Both the position numbers and the translations under genes were made by a program. A DNA stretch of 64,000 nucleotides from the NCBI RefSeq assembly GCF_001411555.2, contig NC_049915.1, positions 20,121,424 to 20,185,423 of the forward strand, written 5' to 3'. Origin of the DNA: Juglans regia (lineage: Eukaryota; Streptophyta; Magnoliopsida; Fagales; Juglandaceae). The stretch's first letter is position 1, and each line of letters starts with the position of its first letter. A model generated the notes under the pieces. It had not been told where the DNA came from, did no database searches, and saw nothing but the letters and a program-made list of their open reading frames with translations. Below are positions 25,164-35,766 of the stretch, piece after piece.

Positions 25164-25380
25164 TATTCATAGTTGTCATATATTGACAGTTGCCATATTT
25201 TCTAGATTCTCCATCTCTAGAAAATCAGTCACTTTAATTCTAGAAATCTGTCTAATTAGTCTACTTACATTTTATACATGTTTCCATACTTAGTCTCCTA
25301 TACATCTATATATTTGTAAAGTGATACACAAATGAATATGCAGTTTTGAATGAAAATCACTCTCCCTCTCAGTTTTAACA
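25164..25380 (+). repeat. Copia 5' LTR
   Basis: 217 bp, alignable over its whole length to 33,073-33,295 with scattered substitutions and a short indel (TTTGTATAATTAG region). Typical end TTTTAACA. Confidence 0.9.
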
Positions 25381-25416
25381 TGGTAGCAGCCTAATCGATC
25401 TGTACCCCCTGCCAAT

Positions 25417-28134
25417 ATGGCCAACTCCTTGCTCGCCTTGCTCAATCCGTCGTCCTCCAACATCTCCTCAAATCCTTCAGCCCACTTCGTCGGTAACACA
25501 CTTTCCCCTTCCTCTTCTGGTTTTTCTTTCGATCGGCACCACCATTTGGTGGTGGACAGCAGCGCAAGCAACCATATGTGCCATCGACATGATGCCTTCA
25601 CCAACTTGAGGAGTATTGTCTCCGAGCACAACGTGCAACTCCCTAATGGCCAAGTTGTTCCCAGCGAAGGGATGGGAACATGTGTTCTCTCTCCCTCTCT
25701 CATATTACATAATGTCTATTTTGTCCCTAATTTCTCTTTTAACCTTTTGTCAATTCCCCAAATTACACTTCATAACTCTTATGTCATTTTATTTTCATCT
25801 AACACTTGTTTATTTCAAGACCCCAATCGATGAGGCCGATTGGAGCAGGTGATCTTTGCAATGGGCTCTACGTGTAACGGCCTAAATCTTCTATCACTTT
25901 AGCTACTCAATCTACTGTCAATAAGACCTTATGGCATCAACGTCTAGGTCATCATCCTTCCAGTTTTATTATTCCTGATCTTTTTAATTCTCCTTGTATT
26001 CTCTCTAATTGTGACGTTTGTGCTCGATCTAAATACACAAAATTACATTTTCTATTCATGCAAATAAAAGTGTTTCTCTTTTTAATCGTATTTTTTGTGA
26101 TATATGGGGTGGTTATCATACTTCTTCTCTATGTGGGGCTCGTTATTTCCTCACAATCGTTGATGATTTTTCTTACACTATTTGGATATATCTTATGAGT
26201 TTTAAATCTGAAGCTTTTACTTATTTAATGCAGTTTTTTGCTCTTGTCCAAAATCAGTTCAATACTATTGTTAAAATTATTCGTACTCATAATGGACAAA
26301 AATTTCTTTCACATCAATTTCAAATATATCTTCAAACTCATGACATCATTCATGAACGTACCTGTGTTGAAACTCCACAACAAAATGTCGTTGCTGAATG
26401 TAAACATAGGCACCTTCTAAATGTTGCACGTAGTCTCCGTTTCCAAGCACATCTACCTTTAAAATTTTGGAGAGATTGTGTCTTTATCGCTGCATATCTC
26501 ATTAATCGTACCCTCAGTCACATTCTCTAGAATAAGTCTCCTTTTGAAGTTCTTTTCAATAAAAACACACAGCTATGATCATTTTTGAGTATTCAGGTGT
26601 CTTTGCTATGCACAAACCCGTAGTGCTAACCGCGACGAATTTTCTCCCCATGCCACTAAATGTGTTTTTCTTGGCTATCCCAGCATTCATAAAGCGTACA
26701 AACTCTATATTTTCGATACTCATTCCATCTTTTATTATCGTGATGTCATCTTCCATGAACATCACTTCCCTTTCCAACATATTTCTGCTTCCTCTCCTTC
26801 TCATTCTGTCCTTTCACTGCCTATTCCTGAACCTCCTATACCATCTCCAGATACTCCTCCCGACTCACCCGAGCCTCCTCTCTCCCCACCTCCATCTCCT
26901 CCTATCTCTCATCGCCGCCACACCATCACTCGGCCCACTTATCTTTATGACTACGTTTGTCCTACACTCCACACAAAGCCCACGACATCTTCACCTGCTA
27001 CACAAACATCAGGTATTACTCACCCTCTGTCTGATTTTCTTTCATATTCTCGTTTTTCTTCATCTCATCTCATTTTTTTTAAATGCTCTAACCACTTGTG
27101 TTGATCCCTCCTATTATTATGATACTATCCGCCACTCTCATTGGTGTGAAGTAATGTCTGCTGAAATTCGTGCTTTGGAGGATAACTCCACTTGGACTCT
27201 TGAAACACTTCCCCCAGGTAAAAAATCCATTGGTTGTAAATGGGTTCAAAACTAAGCTCAAGGCCAATGGCTCCATTAAAAGGTACAAAACTCGACTAGT
27301 CGTCAAGGGTTACACTCAGGTTAAAGACATTGACTATTATGAGACATTTGCATTAGTTGGCATAATGACCATCGTTCGTTGCTTATTAGCGATCTTTGCC
27401 GCCAAACATTGGCTCATTTATCAACTCAACATCAATAATGTATTCTTACACGGCGACCTTGATGAAGAAATTTACATGACATCACCTCCCGAATATTGCA
27501 TAAAGGGGGAGACCTGTGTTTGTCAGCTTCGAAAACCTCTTTATGGCCTCAAACAAGCCTCCCGCAACTGATTTTTTTAAACTAACCTCTATGTTTTTTT
27601 ATGCAAGTTTTCATGAGTCTTTACTCTTATCACCTCCATCAGCATTACTCTTGTTCTTATTTATGTGTATGATATCTTGGTTGCTGGTAACGATATCTCT
27701 CAAATCGAGATTTTCAAAATACTCATCTCCACCCATTTCAAAACCAAAGATCTTGGTTCTTTGAAATATTTTCTCGGATTTGAAATTGTTCGCTCTCACA
27801 AATGTATCTTTCTCAATCAGCGCAAATATGCTCTTAATATTCTTTTCGATAGTGGACAACTCAGTGTCCAAACTACCCATTTTCCTATGGAACAACACTT
27901 GAAACTCAGCATTGAAGACGGTGATCTCCTCCTTGATCCTTACACTTACAGACGCCTAGTTGGACAACTCATCTATTTGACCATAACCCAACTTGACATT
28001 GTCTATGCAGTCAATATTCTCAGTCAATTCATGCATGCTCCTCGGGTTCCTCACATGACTACCGCTACTCATGTTCTTCGTTATATCAAAGGCAGTACAG
28101 ACCAAGGCATTTTATTTTCTTCCTCTAGTAGTAT
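25417..28134 (+). pseudogene. Copia pol, 5' part (protease, integrase, reverse transcriptase), degenerate
   Basis: Reading across frames: a protease-like segment with VVDSSASNHM (the family has DSG[AT]SNH, so the catalytic DSG is altered to DSS) at 25,549-25,578. The integrase zinc domain (LWHQRLGHH ... CDVCARSK) lies at about 25,931-26,029. The integrase core is at about 26,095-26,530 (IVDDFSYTIWIY, QQNVVAECKHRHLLN) and the RT at about 27,100-28,130 ([40 protein letters not shown] with frame breaks, GSLKYFLGFEI). It ends at VLRYIKGSTDQGILFSSSSS where the nested element enters. Several frameshifts and stops make it non-functional. The C-terminal RNase H resumes at 32,582. Confidence 0.9.
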
Positions 28135-28136
28135 AA

Positions 28137-28783
28137 TGATGGGAACCAAGGTGGGCCTAGTCTTAAAGATATGTTGCAAGTACCAGATGGGCCAAATACA
28201 AGTTCAATGGCTTAAACGATGAAGATTATGCTTTGATTCATTTCATAAGTTATGGAAAGGGCAACAACATGACTTATAGGCTTTGGACACTTGAAGACTT
28301 TCAACTTATTTAATTAATTTCAAGGACCTATTTTATTTGCTTAGAATAATTGGGTTTATGCCTATGCAAGGGCATATTAGAAAAGTTATTATTTTATTGA
28401 ATTAGGGTTAGGGTGACTGTAGCCGCGGCACTGTTCACTCAGGGGTATTTTTGGAAGATGAGGTTTTATTTTATCTAGGGTTTTAATTAGGTTTTGGTTT
28501 AAATACTCTTTGTAGCCTCATTTTTAGAAGTTTATAAAGTTTATGAAATTTGATGAATTTATTCATTGTGAGTTGAGTTTTACTCCTCTTGTTCTTAATT
28601 GAACTTTTGAACTTATCAAAAGTAAATCACAACCTTTGTGGCGTTCCTCCTTTGTAATCTGGGTTCTTGAAACGAGTTCTCATCGGGTCTAGATTCTCCA
28701 TCCTTGACTTGATTTTGGCTTTCTTGGGGAGTTTTCAAATTGATTGTGGGTTCAAGGGATTCATTTCCTGCGGGTTCATATCA
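28137..28783 (+). repeat. Gypsy-type 5' LTR
   Basis: 647 bp. It is shorter than the 3' LTR by about 75 bp, because the latter carries local duplications (a GTTACTGTAGC-type repeat near 32,132-32,166 and a second GGGTCTAG block near 32,419-32,493). Confidence 0.92.
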
Positions 28784-29529
28784 TTTGGTATTCAGAGCAA
28801 GATTTCTAATCAGGTCTGATTCTATCTTTCAATTCTACAATCCATAAATTTAATTCTAGGGCTTCATTGTTTTAGGGTTGACAAAAAAAAAAAAAATAGA
28901 AACAAAAAGTAGGTTGCCGAAATTCTTATGGTTTTGGATTTGGCTGAAATTTACATCACCTAGGGTTTCAAAATTCTAGGGTTTCCTGTATCTCTAAGTT
29001 CATCAATTGCTTGGAGTGTCGTTCTATTGATTCTCTTCTACTTCATTGTCCATGCTTGTGTGTTTAAATTCAATTGCTTAATTTTCACAATTGAATATTG
29101 TTGTTTGTGGTTAAATTAGAGAAAAGAAAAGAAAAGAAAGGAAAGGAAAAGAAAAGAAAAGAAAAGAAAATTTGAAAAAAAAAAAAAACAGAAAGAACAA
29201 GAAGAAGGTAAGAAAAGGTTGCTAAGAGAAAGAAAGTGTTTGTTGATTGAGCTTTTATCATCATAGGAGCTGAATACATCTTTCTAGTTGGTATCTTGTT
29301 TTATAATTACTCTTTCCCTCGTATAAACTCCTTGAGTCTCATGTCATTTTATTCCTTCATTGTTTCTTGGATCTATATTACTGGTTGGAATAATATACAA
29401 GGTTGTATTGTCTTGATTTAGTTCAACTAGTTCTTAAAAAACTTGAGCGAAAAAACTATTGAGGTAAAAGGCAAGAGAGTGTGAGACTATTATCTGGAAA
29501 AAGCCAACTAAGAGTGAAACACGAGTGGA
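28784..29529 (+). other. Leader of the gypsy-type element
   Basis: Starts with the primer-binding-like site. It is followed by non-coding sequence with an A-run (28,884-28,897) and an AAAAG-type low-complexity tract (29,119-29,189). No open frame of note. Confidence 0.7.
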
Positions 29530-30405
29530 GTGCTATTATTCGAGTGTAAACACGTAAGAGAGTGTGTGAGGTTTTCCACTAACATTCTTTTTGTGCAGCA
29601 CATTATGATGTCTCATAGGAGTGACTCATCACCAAAGGGGATACATAACTCATCCCTTCTGTTGCAAGCCATGCAACAACAGTTTGAGAAGTTGAACTTG
29701 GTGTTGGGTGAAGTGAGGGATAGGATGGATTATCAAGATGCGGTAATCAGAAATCTTCATGGCAAGAGAGATAGGAGGCGTCCTGAGTTTAGTGTTGAAA
29801 ATGGGTATGAGAATGAAGACTATGGTGATTCTCTTGTTACCAGGCATGCACTCAATACAAAAATTAGGATGGATGATATAGAAAGTGAGAACATTTTTCA
29901 TACTAGATGCCACATCAACAACAAGGTATATAGTATGATCATTGATTTGAGGAGATGTATTAATTTGGCTAGCACTACTTTAGTGGAGAAATTGAACTTA
30001 TCTACCTTGAAACACCCTAGACCATACAAGTTGCAGTGGTTGAGTGATTGTGGGGAGGTTAGGGTAAATAAGCAAGTGCTAGTTTCTTTTTCAGTTGGAA
30101 AATATCAGGATACGGTCCTTTGTGATATAGTGCCTATGCATGCTGGTCATATTTTGTTGGGGAAACCATGGCAATATGATAGGAAGGTGATCCATGATGG
30201 GTTAAGGAACATGTACAGTTTTGAAAATGATGGAAAAACAATCAAACTTGCTCCTTTAACTCCAACACATGTCCATGGGGACCAATTGAAATTGAAAAGT
30301 GAGGTTGCTCAAAAAAGAAAGAGTGAAAATGAGAGTGATCAAAAAAGAAAAAGTGAAAAGGAGATTGAGCAAACAAGCAAGAGTGAAAGAGTGAGATTGA
30401 GCTGA
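29530..30405 (+). pseudogene. Gypsy gag-protease remnant
   Basis: A 291-codon frame. Residues about 40-75 resemble a short gag N-terminal piece (LQAMQQQFEKLNLVLGEVRD). It then jumps to the retropepsin region (CHINNKVYSMIIDLRR ... STTLVEKLNL, HPRPYKLQWLSDCGEV, VPMHAGHILLGKPWQYDRK). The protease normally has D-G/T-G/S at the position where this copy has DLRR, so the enzyme would be inactive. Most of gag, including any CCHC knuckle, is missing. The C-terminus is a Lys/Glu/Ser-rich repetitive stretch that continues out of frame to about 30,590. Confidence 0.82.
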
Positions 30406-30496
30406 AAAGCAATAGTGAATATGAGATTGAGAAGAAAAGAAACAGTGAGACCGAAATGGAGAAAGACAGAGAAAAAGAGAGTGAAAAGAAAAAAGA

Positions 30497-31933
30497 GTGA
30501 AAGGGAAAAAAAAGAGTGAAAAAGAAAAAGAGAGTGGAAAGAAAAGAGAGTATGAAGAAAGTGAGAGAAAAACAAAGAGAAAAGTGAGTTTTTATGCTAA
30601 GGCAAGTCTTAATCCTAACGAACTTTACGTATGTTGGCCTAGTATTGTTGTCTCTTTATTGCAGGGATATGAGGTCGTGTTTCCAAGTGGTGTATTTAGT
30701 GGATTGCCACCCATTAGGGAGATAGAGCACTACATTGATTTTGTGCCAGGTGCAACAATTTCTAACCGACCTTTCTTGGAAGAACATGAGTCATTGACAC
30801 ACTTAAAGGGAGAAGGTAAGTTGTTGACTATAATGCGTGCTAAGCGGGAGGATTCTATTGAGACTTTTGCTCATGTATTCAAATACATACAAGGTATGGA
30901 AACTTTTGTGGTTGATGCTTTAGCAAGAAGGTATGTACTTATCTTCATTTTAGATGCAAAATTGTTGAAACTTGAATATGATAAGGAATTGCATGCTAAT
31001 GATGATGACTTTGCTATTGTATATGGAACATGTGAGAAAGCATCGTTTAGTAAGTTCTATAAACTTGATTGGTACTTGTTTATAAAGAATAGATTTTATG
31101 TACCTACTAGTTTTATGTGTAAGTTGCTTATGTGCGATGGACATGGTGGTTTGTTGGGTAACCATGGTGTAAGGAAGACTTTTGTTGCGTTGCATGAACG
31201 TTTGTGGGAATATCATTTGCCTTTCAATGACGTGTTGCATGAACGTTTGTGGAAGTATCAATTGCCATTCATTAATGTGTTGCATGAACGTTTGTGGGAC
31301 TATCATTTGCCCTTCATTGAGTTTGCATATATTTGGAGTAGTCATTCTGGTGTCAAGAAAATATTAGACATTTTGTATGAACATTTATGTTGGTCTAAGA
31401 TGAAGAGAGATGTCAATTGTACTTGTGGCAGGTGCATTACATACAGAAAGGCCAAATTTATACTTTTGCCACATGGGTTGCATACGCCCTTACCTATTCC
31501 TAGTGAGTCATGTGTAGACATATCTATGGACTTTGTTTTGGGGCTGCCTAGGAAAGAAAGGAGTAGAAATTCTATTTTTGTTTTTATGGATGGATTTATA
31601 GAGTTTGCATATAACAGGACCATGAATACTACCACTTTATATTCTCCTTTTGAAATTATTTATAGACTTAATCTATTTACTCCTTTAGATTTAATATCTT
31701 TATCTGTTGACAACAGGAGTAGCTTAGATGGATGTTCTCAAATTCTTGAACAAATTAATGACAATGCATATGAAATCAATGATAATGTTACTAACATTTT
31801 TCCCTTTGATCCAGGTGGAGATTCGAGGTCGAATCCTTTTGAGGAGAGGGAGAATGATGGGAACCAAGGTGGGCCTAGTCTTAAAGATATGTTGCAAGTA
31901 CCAGATGGGCCAAATACAAGTTCAAGGGCTTAA
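30497..31933 (+). pseudogene. Gypsy pol remnant with internal in-frame deletions
   Basis: A 478-codon frame, still open. After a charged start it carries the protease-RT linker (LPPIREIEHYIDFVPGATI) and then, within a few residues, RNase H and its tail (HESLTHLKGEGKL, FKYIQGMETFVVDALARR). The core RT (YxDD region) is missing entirely. An integrase zinc-binding part follows (HGGLLGNHGVRKT; MKRDVNCTCGRCITYRKAK), then the first strand of the integrase core (CVDISMDFVLGLPRKERS). It jumps again to the late integrase (IEFAYNRTMNTTTLYSPFEI) and the C-terminal INDNAYEI piece. A 45-bp triplication sits at 31,188-31,322. The open frame across several deletions is unusual; the last codons run into the 3' LTR. 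Confidence 0.85.
31188..31322 (+). repeat. Three in-frame 45-bp tandem repeats
   Basis: Units start at 31,188, 31,233 and 31,278, each encoding LHERLWxYxLPFxxV. They lie between the integrase zinc-domain fragments and look derived from two integrase motifs joined together. Confidence 0.92.
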
Positions 31934-32576
31934 ACGATGAAGATTATGCTTTGATTCATTTCATAAGCTATGGAAAGGGCAACAACATGACTTATAGGCT
32001 TTGGACACTTGAAGACTTTCAACTTATTTAATTAATTTCAAGGACCTATTTTATTTGCTTAGAATAATTGGGTTTATGCCTATGCAATGGCATATTGGAA
32101 AAGTTATTATTTTATTAAACTAGGGTTAGGGTTACTGTAGCGAGTTACTGTAGCTCCGTACTGTAGCCGCGGCACTGTTCACTCAGGGGTATTTTTGGAA
32201 GATAGGGTTTTATTTTATCTAGGGTTTTAATTAGGTTTTGGTTTAAATACTCTTTGTAGCCTCATTTTCAGAAGTTTATGCAGTTTATGAAATTTGATGA
32301 ATTTATTCATTGTGAGTTGAGTTTTACTCCTCTTGTTCTTAATTGAACTTTTGAACTTATCAAAAGTAAATCACAACCTTTGTGGCGTTCCTCCTTTGTA
32401 ATCTGGGTTCTTGAGACGGGTTCTTCAACGGGTCTAGATTTTAATATAATTTAGGTTCTTGAAATGAGTTTTCATCGGGTCTAGGTTCTCCATCCATTGA
32501 CTTGATTTTGGCTTTCTTGGAGAGTTTTCAAATTGATTGTGGGTTCAAGGGATTATATTCCCGCGGGTTCATATCA
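31855..32576 (+). repeat. Gypsy-type 3' LTR
   Basis: 722 bp, beginning TGATGGGAACC and ending TTCATATCA. It pairs with 28,137-28,783. Confidence 0.92.
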
Positions 32577-32581
32577 AGTAT

Positions 32582-33065
32582 GCATGTCACAGCATACACT
32601 TATTCTGATTGGACCAGCTGACCTACCACCTGCCATTCCACCACAAGATATTTCATTCAGTTAGGGACCAGTCCAATCTCATGTCGTACAAAGAAACAGA
32701 CTACAGTAGCAAGGTCTTTCATTGAAGCTGAATATCGAGCTATGGTCGTCACCACTTGTGAACTCACCTGGTTGAAGCAACTTCTCACTGATCTTGAAAT
32801 CTCTCATCCCGAGTCTTTCACCTTACATTGTGACAACCAATCTACTCTCTACATTGCGCACAACCTCGTGTTCTATGAGCGTACCAAACACATTGAGATT
32901 GATTGTCACATTGTTCGTGATAAAATTCGCTCGAGCCTCCTTACAACCGTTCACACTTCTTCCGCTGAACAAGTTGCCGATATCTTCACCAAAACCTTAG
33001 GACGGGAACTTTTTCATCATTTTACACACAAGTTAAGAATTACGGATCTCCATGTGCCAACTTGA
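32582..33065 (+). pseudogene. Copia pol, 3' part (RNase H)
   Basis: This continues the interrupted copia frame directly after the nested element's duplication. MHVTAYTYSDW follows on from the SSSSS end at 28,134, then comes the RNase H end (CELTWLKQLLTDL, LHCDNQSTLYIAHN, HIEIDCHIVRDKI, AEQVADIFTKTLGRELF). The frame is open from 32,742 to the stop at 33,063-33,065, just before the polypurine tract. Lesions occur between 32,600 and 32,740. Confidence 0.92.
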
Positions 33066-33072
33066 GGGGGAG

Positions 33073-33295
33073 TATTGATAGTTGTCATATATTAATAGTT
33101 GCCATATTTTCCAGATTCTCCATCTCCAGAAAATCAGTCACTTTAATTCTAGGAATCTTTCTAATTTGTATAATTAGTCTACTTACCTTTTATACATGTT
33201 TCCATACTTCTCCTATACATCTATATATTTGTAAAGTGATACACAAATGAATATACAATTTTGAATGAAAATCACTCTACCTCTCAGTTTTAACA
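33073..33295 (+). repeat. Copia 3' LTR
   Basis: 223 bp, TATTGATAGTTG ... CAGTTTTAACA, following the polypurine tract at 33,064-33,072. Confidence 0.9.
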
Positions 33296-33656
33296 ACTTG
33301 AAGAACAAACCATACCGAAAGTTTATCATTACTCAGCTTCTTTTTATCACGATCGTAGTAAAACACAATTAATTATGTGACTTGTCGATCTAGGGAGGTC
33401 AAATTTAAAGCTGCGTCGTGATGGTGTAAAAATTCTTGCATGTCATCTGCATATGCAATGACAAAACTTAATGGAGTTGAGTTCATGTAATTATTCTTTG
33501 AAGACTAGTATATATATTATATGGTTCGATTGGATAAAAACTTGAAGAACCAAAGATTTCATTATTAGTGCATAGGGAATTAAATTATAGAAGAGCAATA
33601 ACTTCTCCCTCTCATCATGCAGAGCAGGCTAAGGGGTTGGCAGGCAACTGCCTAAG

Positions 33657-33696
<40 letters not shown>

Positions 33697-34078
33697 ATTT
33701 ATTTATATAAAAACTTCCGATCCATTGGGTATCATGTATTCGCTGTGTTTCGCTAAATGTTCGCTTTATTTAGCTATTGCATGTGATTTCATTGTAATCT
33801 AATACCCAAGAAAAAAATAATTGATCTATTTCTTTCCGTGGGTATCCAATACTACATTAATCTTTCCAGCTTGGTGCATATAATTAATATTTGGAACATA
33901 CGAACAGACCATCATTAAACTTGAATCTGATGCACTACGAAGAGTGGAAATTAAGATACAGTAGTGTTTAATTTAACCTTATTTTATTTTATTTTATGGA
34001 ATTAATAAAGAACATATATGAGATCATCCGCTAGTAATGGAGAATTAATTAAGGACCAACTCGATCACCAAATCGCAA

Positions 34079-34117
<39 letters not shown>

Positions 34118-34800
34118 TAGAATTGTACGTGCTTTATTGCCATAAGGTCGACCTACTTTATGCATTGCATAAAAAACAAAAAAACAAAAAAGAACCATTG
34201 TCTATCTTTTTAATTTGCAATTCACTTAATTTTCTACATTATTATCAATACTAGGCCTATAACTCTGACAAGATGATTGCATAGCCCTCCCCCCAACCCC
34301 TTCCGGTTCTTGAGATTGATCGAACACATGATATATCAATTAATAATTGGTTAGAACAATTGCACATTCCTCTTCCTCTTAGTAAAAATTTAATTATTTA
34401 TTTTGTCTCTTTCTTGCTCAGATGATCTACGTTATTACCACCAAAATTAATCAAGGCGCGGAAAATTTTATTTTTCTTGCTGATCAGATGCCCCATTTGC
34501 GCGCACTCTCCACCAAATTAATGGGGGCTCCGTTAGACAGTACTGGTGATCATGAGATTCTCTGTTAATATTTTGTTTAATTTCAAGCATGCATGCATTC
34601 ATGACTTTTCTCTTATTCGATCTTCTTCCTTAAAACGAATAGAACAGACAAAAACAGACAGAGAGATCAGATAGAAAGTACTGGGTGATTCATGTGGGTA
34701 TGCATGCGCAGCTGATTGCTGATTTGACAAATTCATACGAAAATCCTGCATGTAAAAATTAGCTCCTCAATTAAATAATTAATTAATACGTACGGATGCT

Positions 34801-34928
34801 TAAGGCTGTAAATGAATCAATTTATTTGATAGTCTGTTTAGTATTCACTCGATTAAACTTAAATTAAACTTGACTCGTAAAAAAAAAAATCTTGCTTGAC
34901 TCGACTCAGCTCGACTCAATTACAGCCC
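34801..34928. mobile_element. Short foldback MITE with 10-bp direct repeats
   Basis: 128 bp flanked by perfect TACGGATGCT copies (34,791-34,800 and 34,929-34,938). The ends are inverted: GGCTGTAAATGAATCAA against GGGCTGTAATTGAGTCGAG. The interior has GACTCGACTC repeats and an A-run. I cannot assign a superfamily with certainty; the duplication length suggests hAT or Mutator type. Confidence 0.75.
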
Positions 34929-35729
34929 TACGGATGCTCCTTAAATATTAAGGATTATATATGGAACGTACGTGCAGTGCAGTACTGCAGCGCAGCGGTA
35001 GCAAAAGAAATAGATAAACCAGGGCCAATAAATTTGGTAGTACTATCATCTTGTCATGTGTCTTGCTTGCATTACGCGTTAATTCTTGTAAATAATAAAT
35101 AAAAATCAGAACCTGGTGCATGGAACTGACCCAAGTTCGAACGTCCCAATTCAATAATTTAATTTTGATTTGGGAGATTAGGTGGAACTTCGCTAGCTCT
35201 GAATATTACATCTAACAATCCTTTTAGCTGCCGTTGAGCTATCCTCTCTTGATCCATGTCAACATGATCTTCTAAGATTTTTAAGCTACATATACATTAA
35301 TTTATATTTATATATTTAAAGTTTTGCTTCTTTTTTATAATGTAAAACAAAAAACAGAAAATTATGTCTTTCCGGATGCTGAACATCATGAACAACTAAC
35401 TCACTGCGACATGATCACGCATGCTGAACATCATGAGCAACGTCATGCATGTGTACGTCTCCGGCTATAGAGCAGTTTTTTTTTTCCCCCGAGAGAGAGA
35501 AAAAAAAAACTCCATCTGCAAACAAGAGTATTTAAAAATTAAAATAATGGAAAGGGCGAGGCAAGCTGGCCTGCCTGCCTCATGAGAGAGCCAGAGGATG
35601 CAGATTGATAACGTCTGATCGAGGCAGCCTCGAATTATAAACAAAACTACTAATGAATGTATGCGCAAGATCAGGACAGCTTGACACGTTTAGGCGGGCT
35701 AGGCCGTGCTTACTCTTTCACAGATACGG

Positions 35730-35731
<2 letters not shown>

Positions 35732-35763
<32 letters not shown>
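35732..35763. repeat. (GA)n microsatellite
   Basis: About 32 bp of uninterrupted GA repeat. Confidence 0.95.

Positions 35764-35766
<3 letters not shown>

Larger units (their letters stand above)
28137..32576 (+). mobile_element. Compacted Ty3/gypsy-type LTR element nested in the copia element
   Basis: LTRs 28,137-28,783 and 31,855-32,576 begin TGATGGGAACC and end TTCATATCA, and are nearly identical over their first 300 bp. A 5-bp duplication AGTAT flanks the insert (28,130-28,134 and 32,577-32,581). Two extra A (28,135-28,136) sit between the left duplication and the TG. The primer site resembles TGGTATCAGAGC with one inserted base (28,786-28,798), and a purine-rich tract precedes the 3' LTR (31,841-31,854). 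The interior is only about 3.1 kb and holds fragments of gag-protease and pol joined by deletions, so the element could not transpose on its own. It is younger than its copia host. Confidence 0.92.
25164..33295 (+). mobile_element. Ty1/copia LTR retrotransposon, gag-less, interrupted by a nested element
   Basis: The 5' LTR is 25,164-25,380 and the 3' LTR 33,073-33,295. Both run TATT...TTTTAACA, beginning TA instead of the usual TG. Flanking 5-bp duplications are GCTTG (25,159-25,163) and ACTTG (33,296-33,300), one mismatch. The primer-binding site TGGTAGCAGC follows the 5' LTR at 25,381 and a polypurine tract (GAGGGGGAG, 33,064-33,072) precedes the 3' LTR. Only about 40 bp separate the primer site from protease-like coding sequence, so nearly all of gag is missing. 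Pol is interrupted at 28,134/32,582 by a gypsy-type element. Without the insert the element is about 3.7 kb. Confidence 0.92.

Noticed and set aside
26575..27255. 226-codon open frame in the copia element as a separate gene
   Set aside because: It is a frame-shifted stretch of the integrase-RT linker. The translated Leu/Ser/His-rich sequence is not a protein in its own right.
31188..31322. Regular 45-bp repeats considered as a CRISPR-like array
   Set aside because: Head-to-tail units without unique spacers, in a plant retrotransposon coding frame. It is a tandem duplication.
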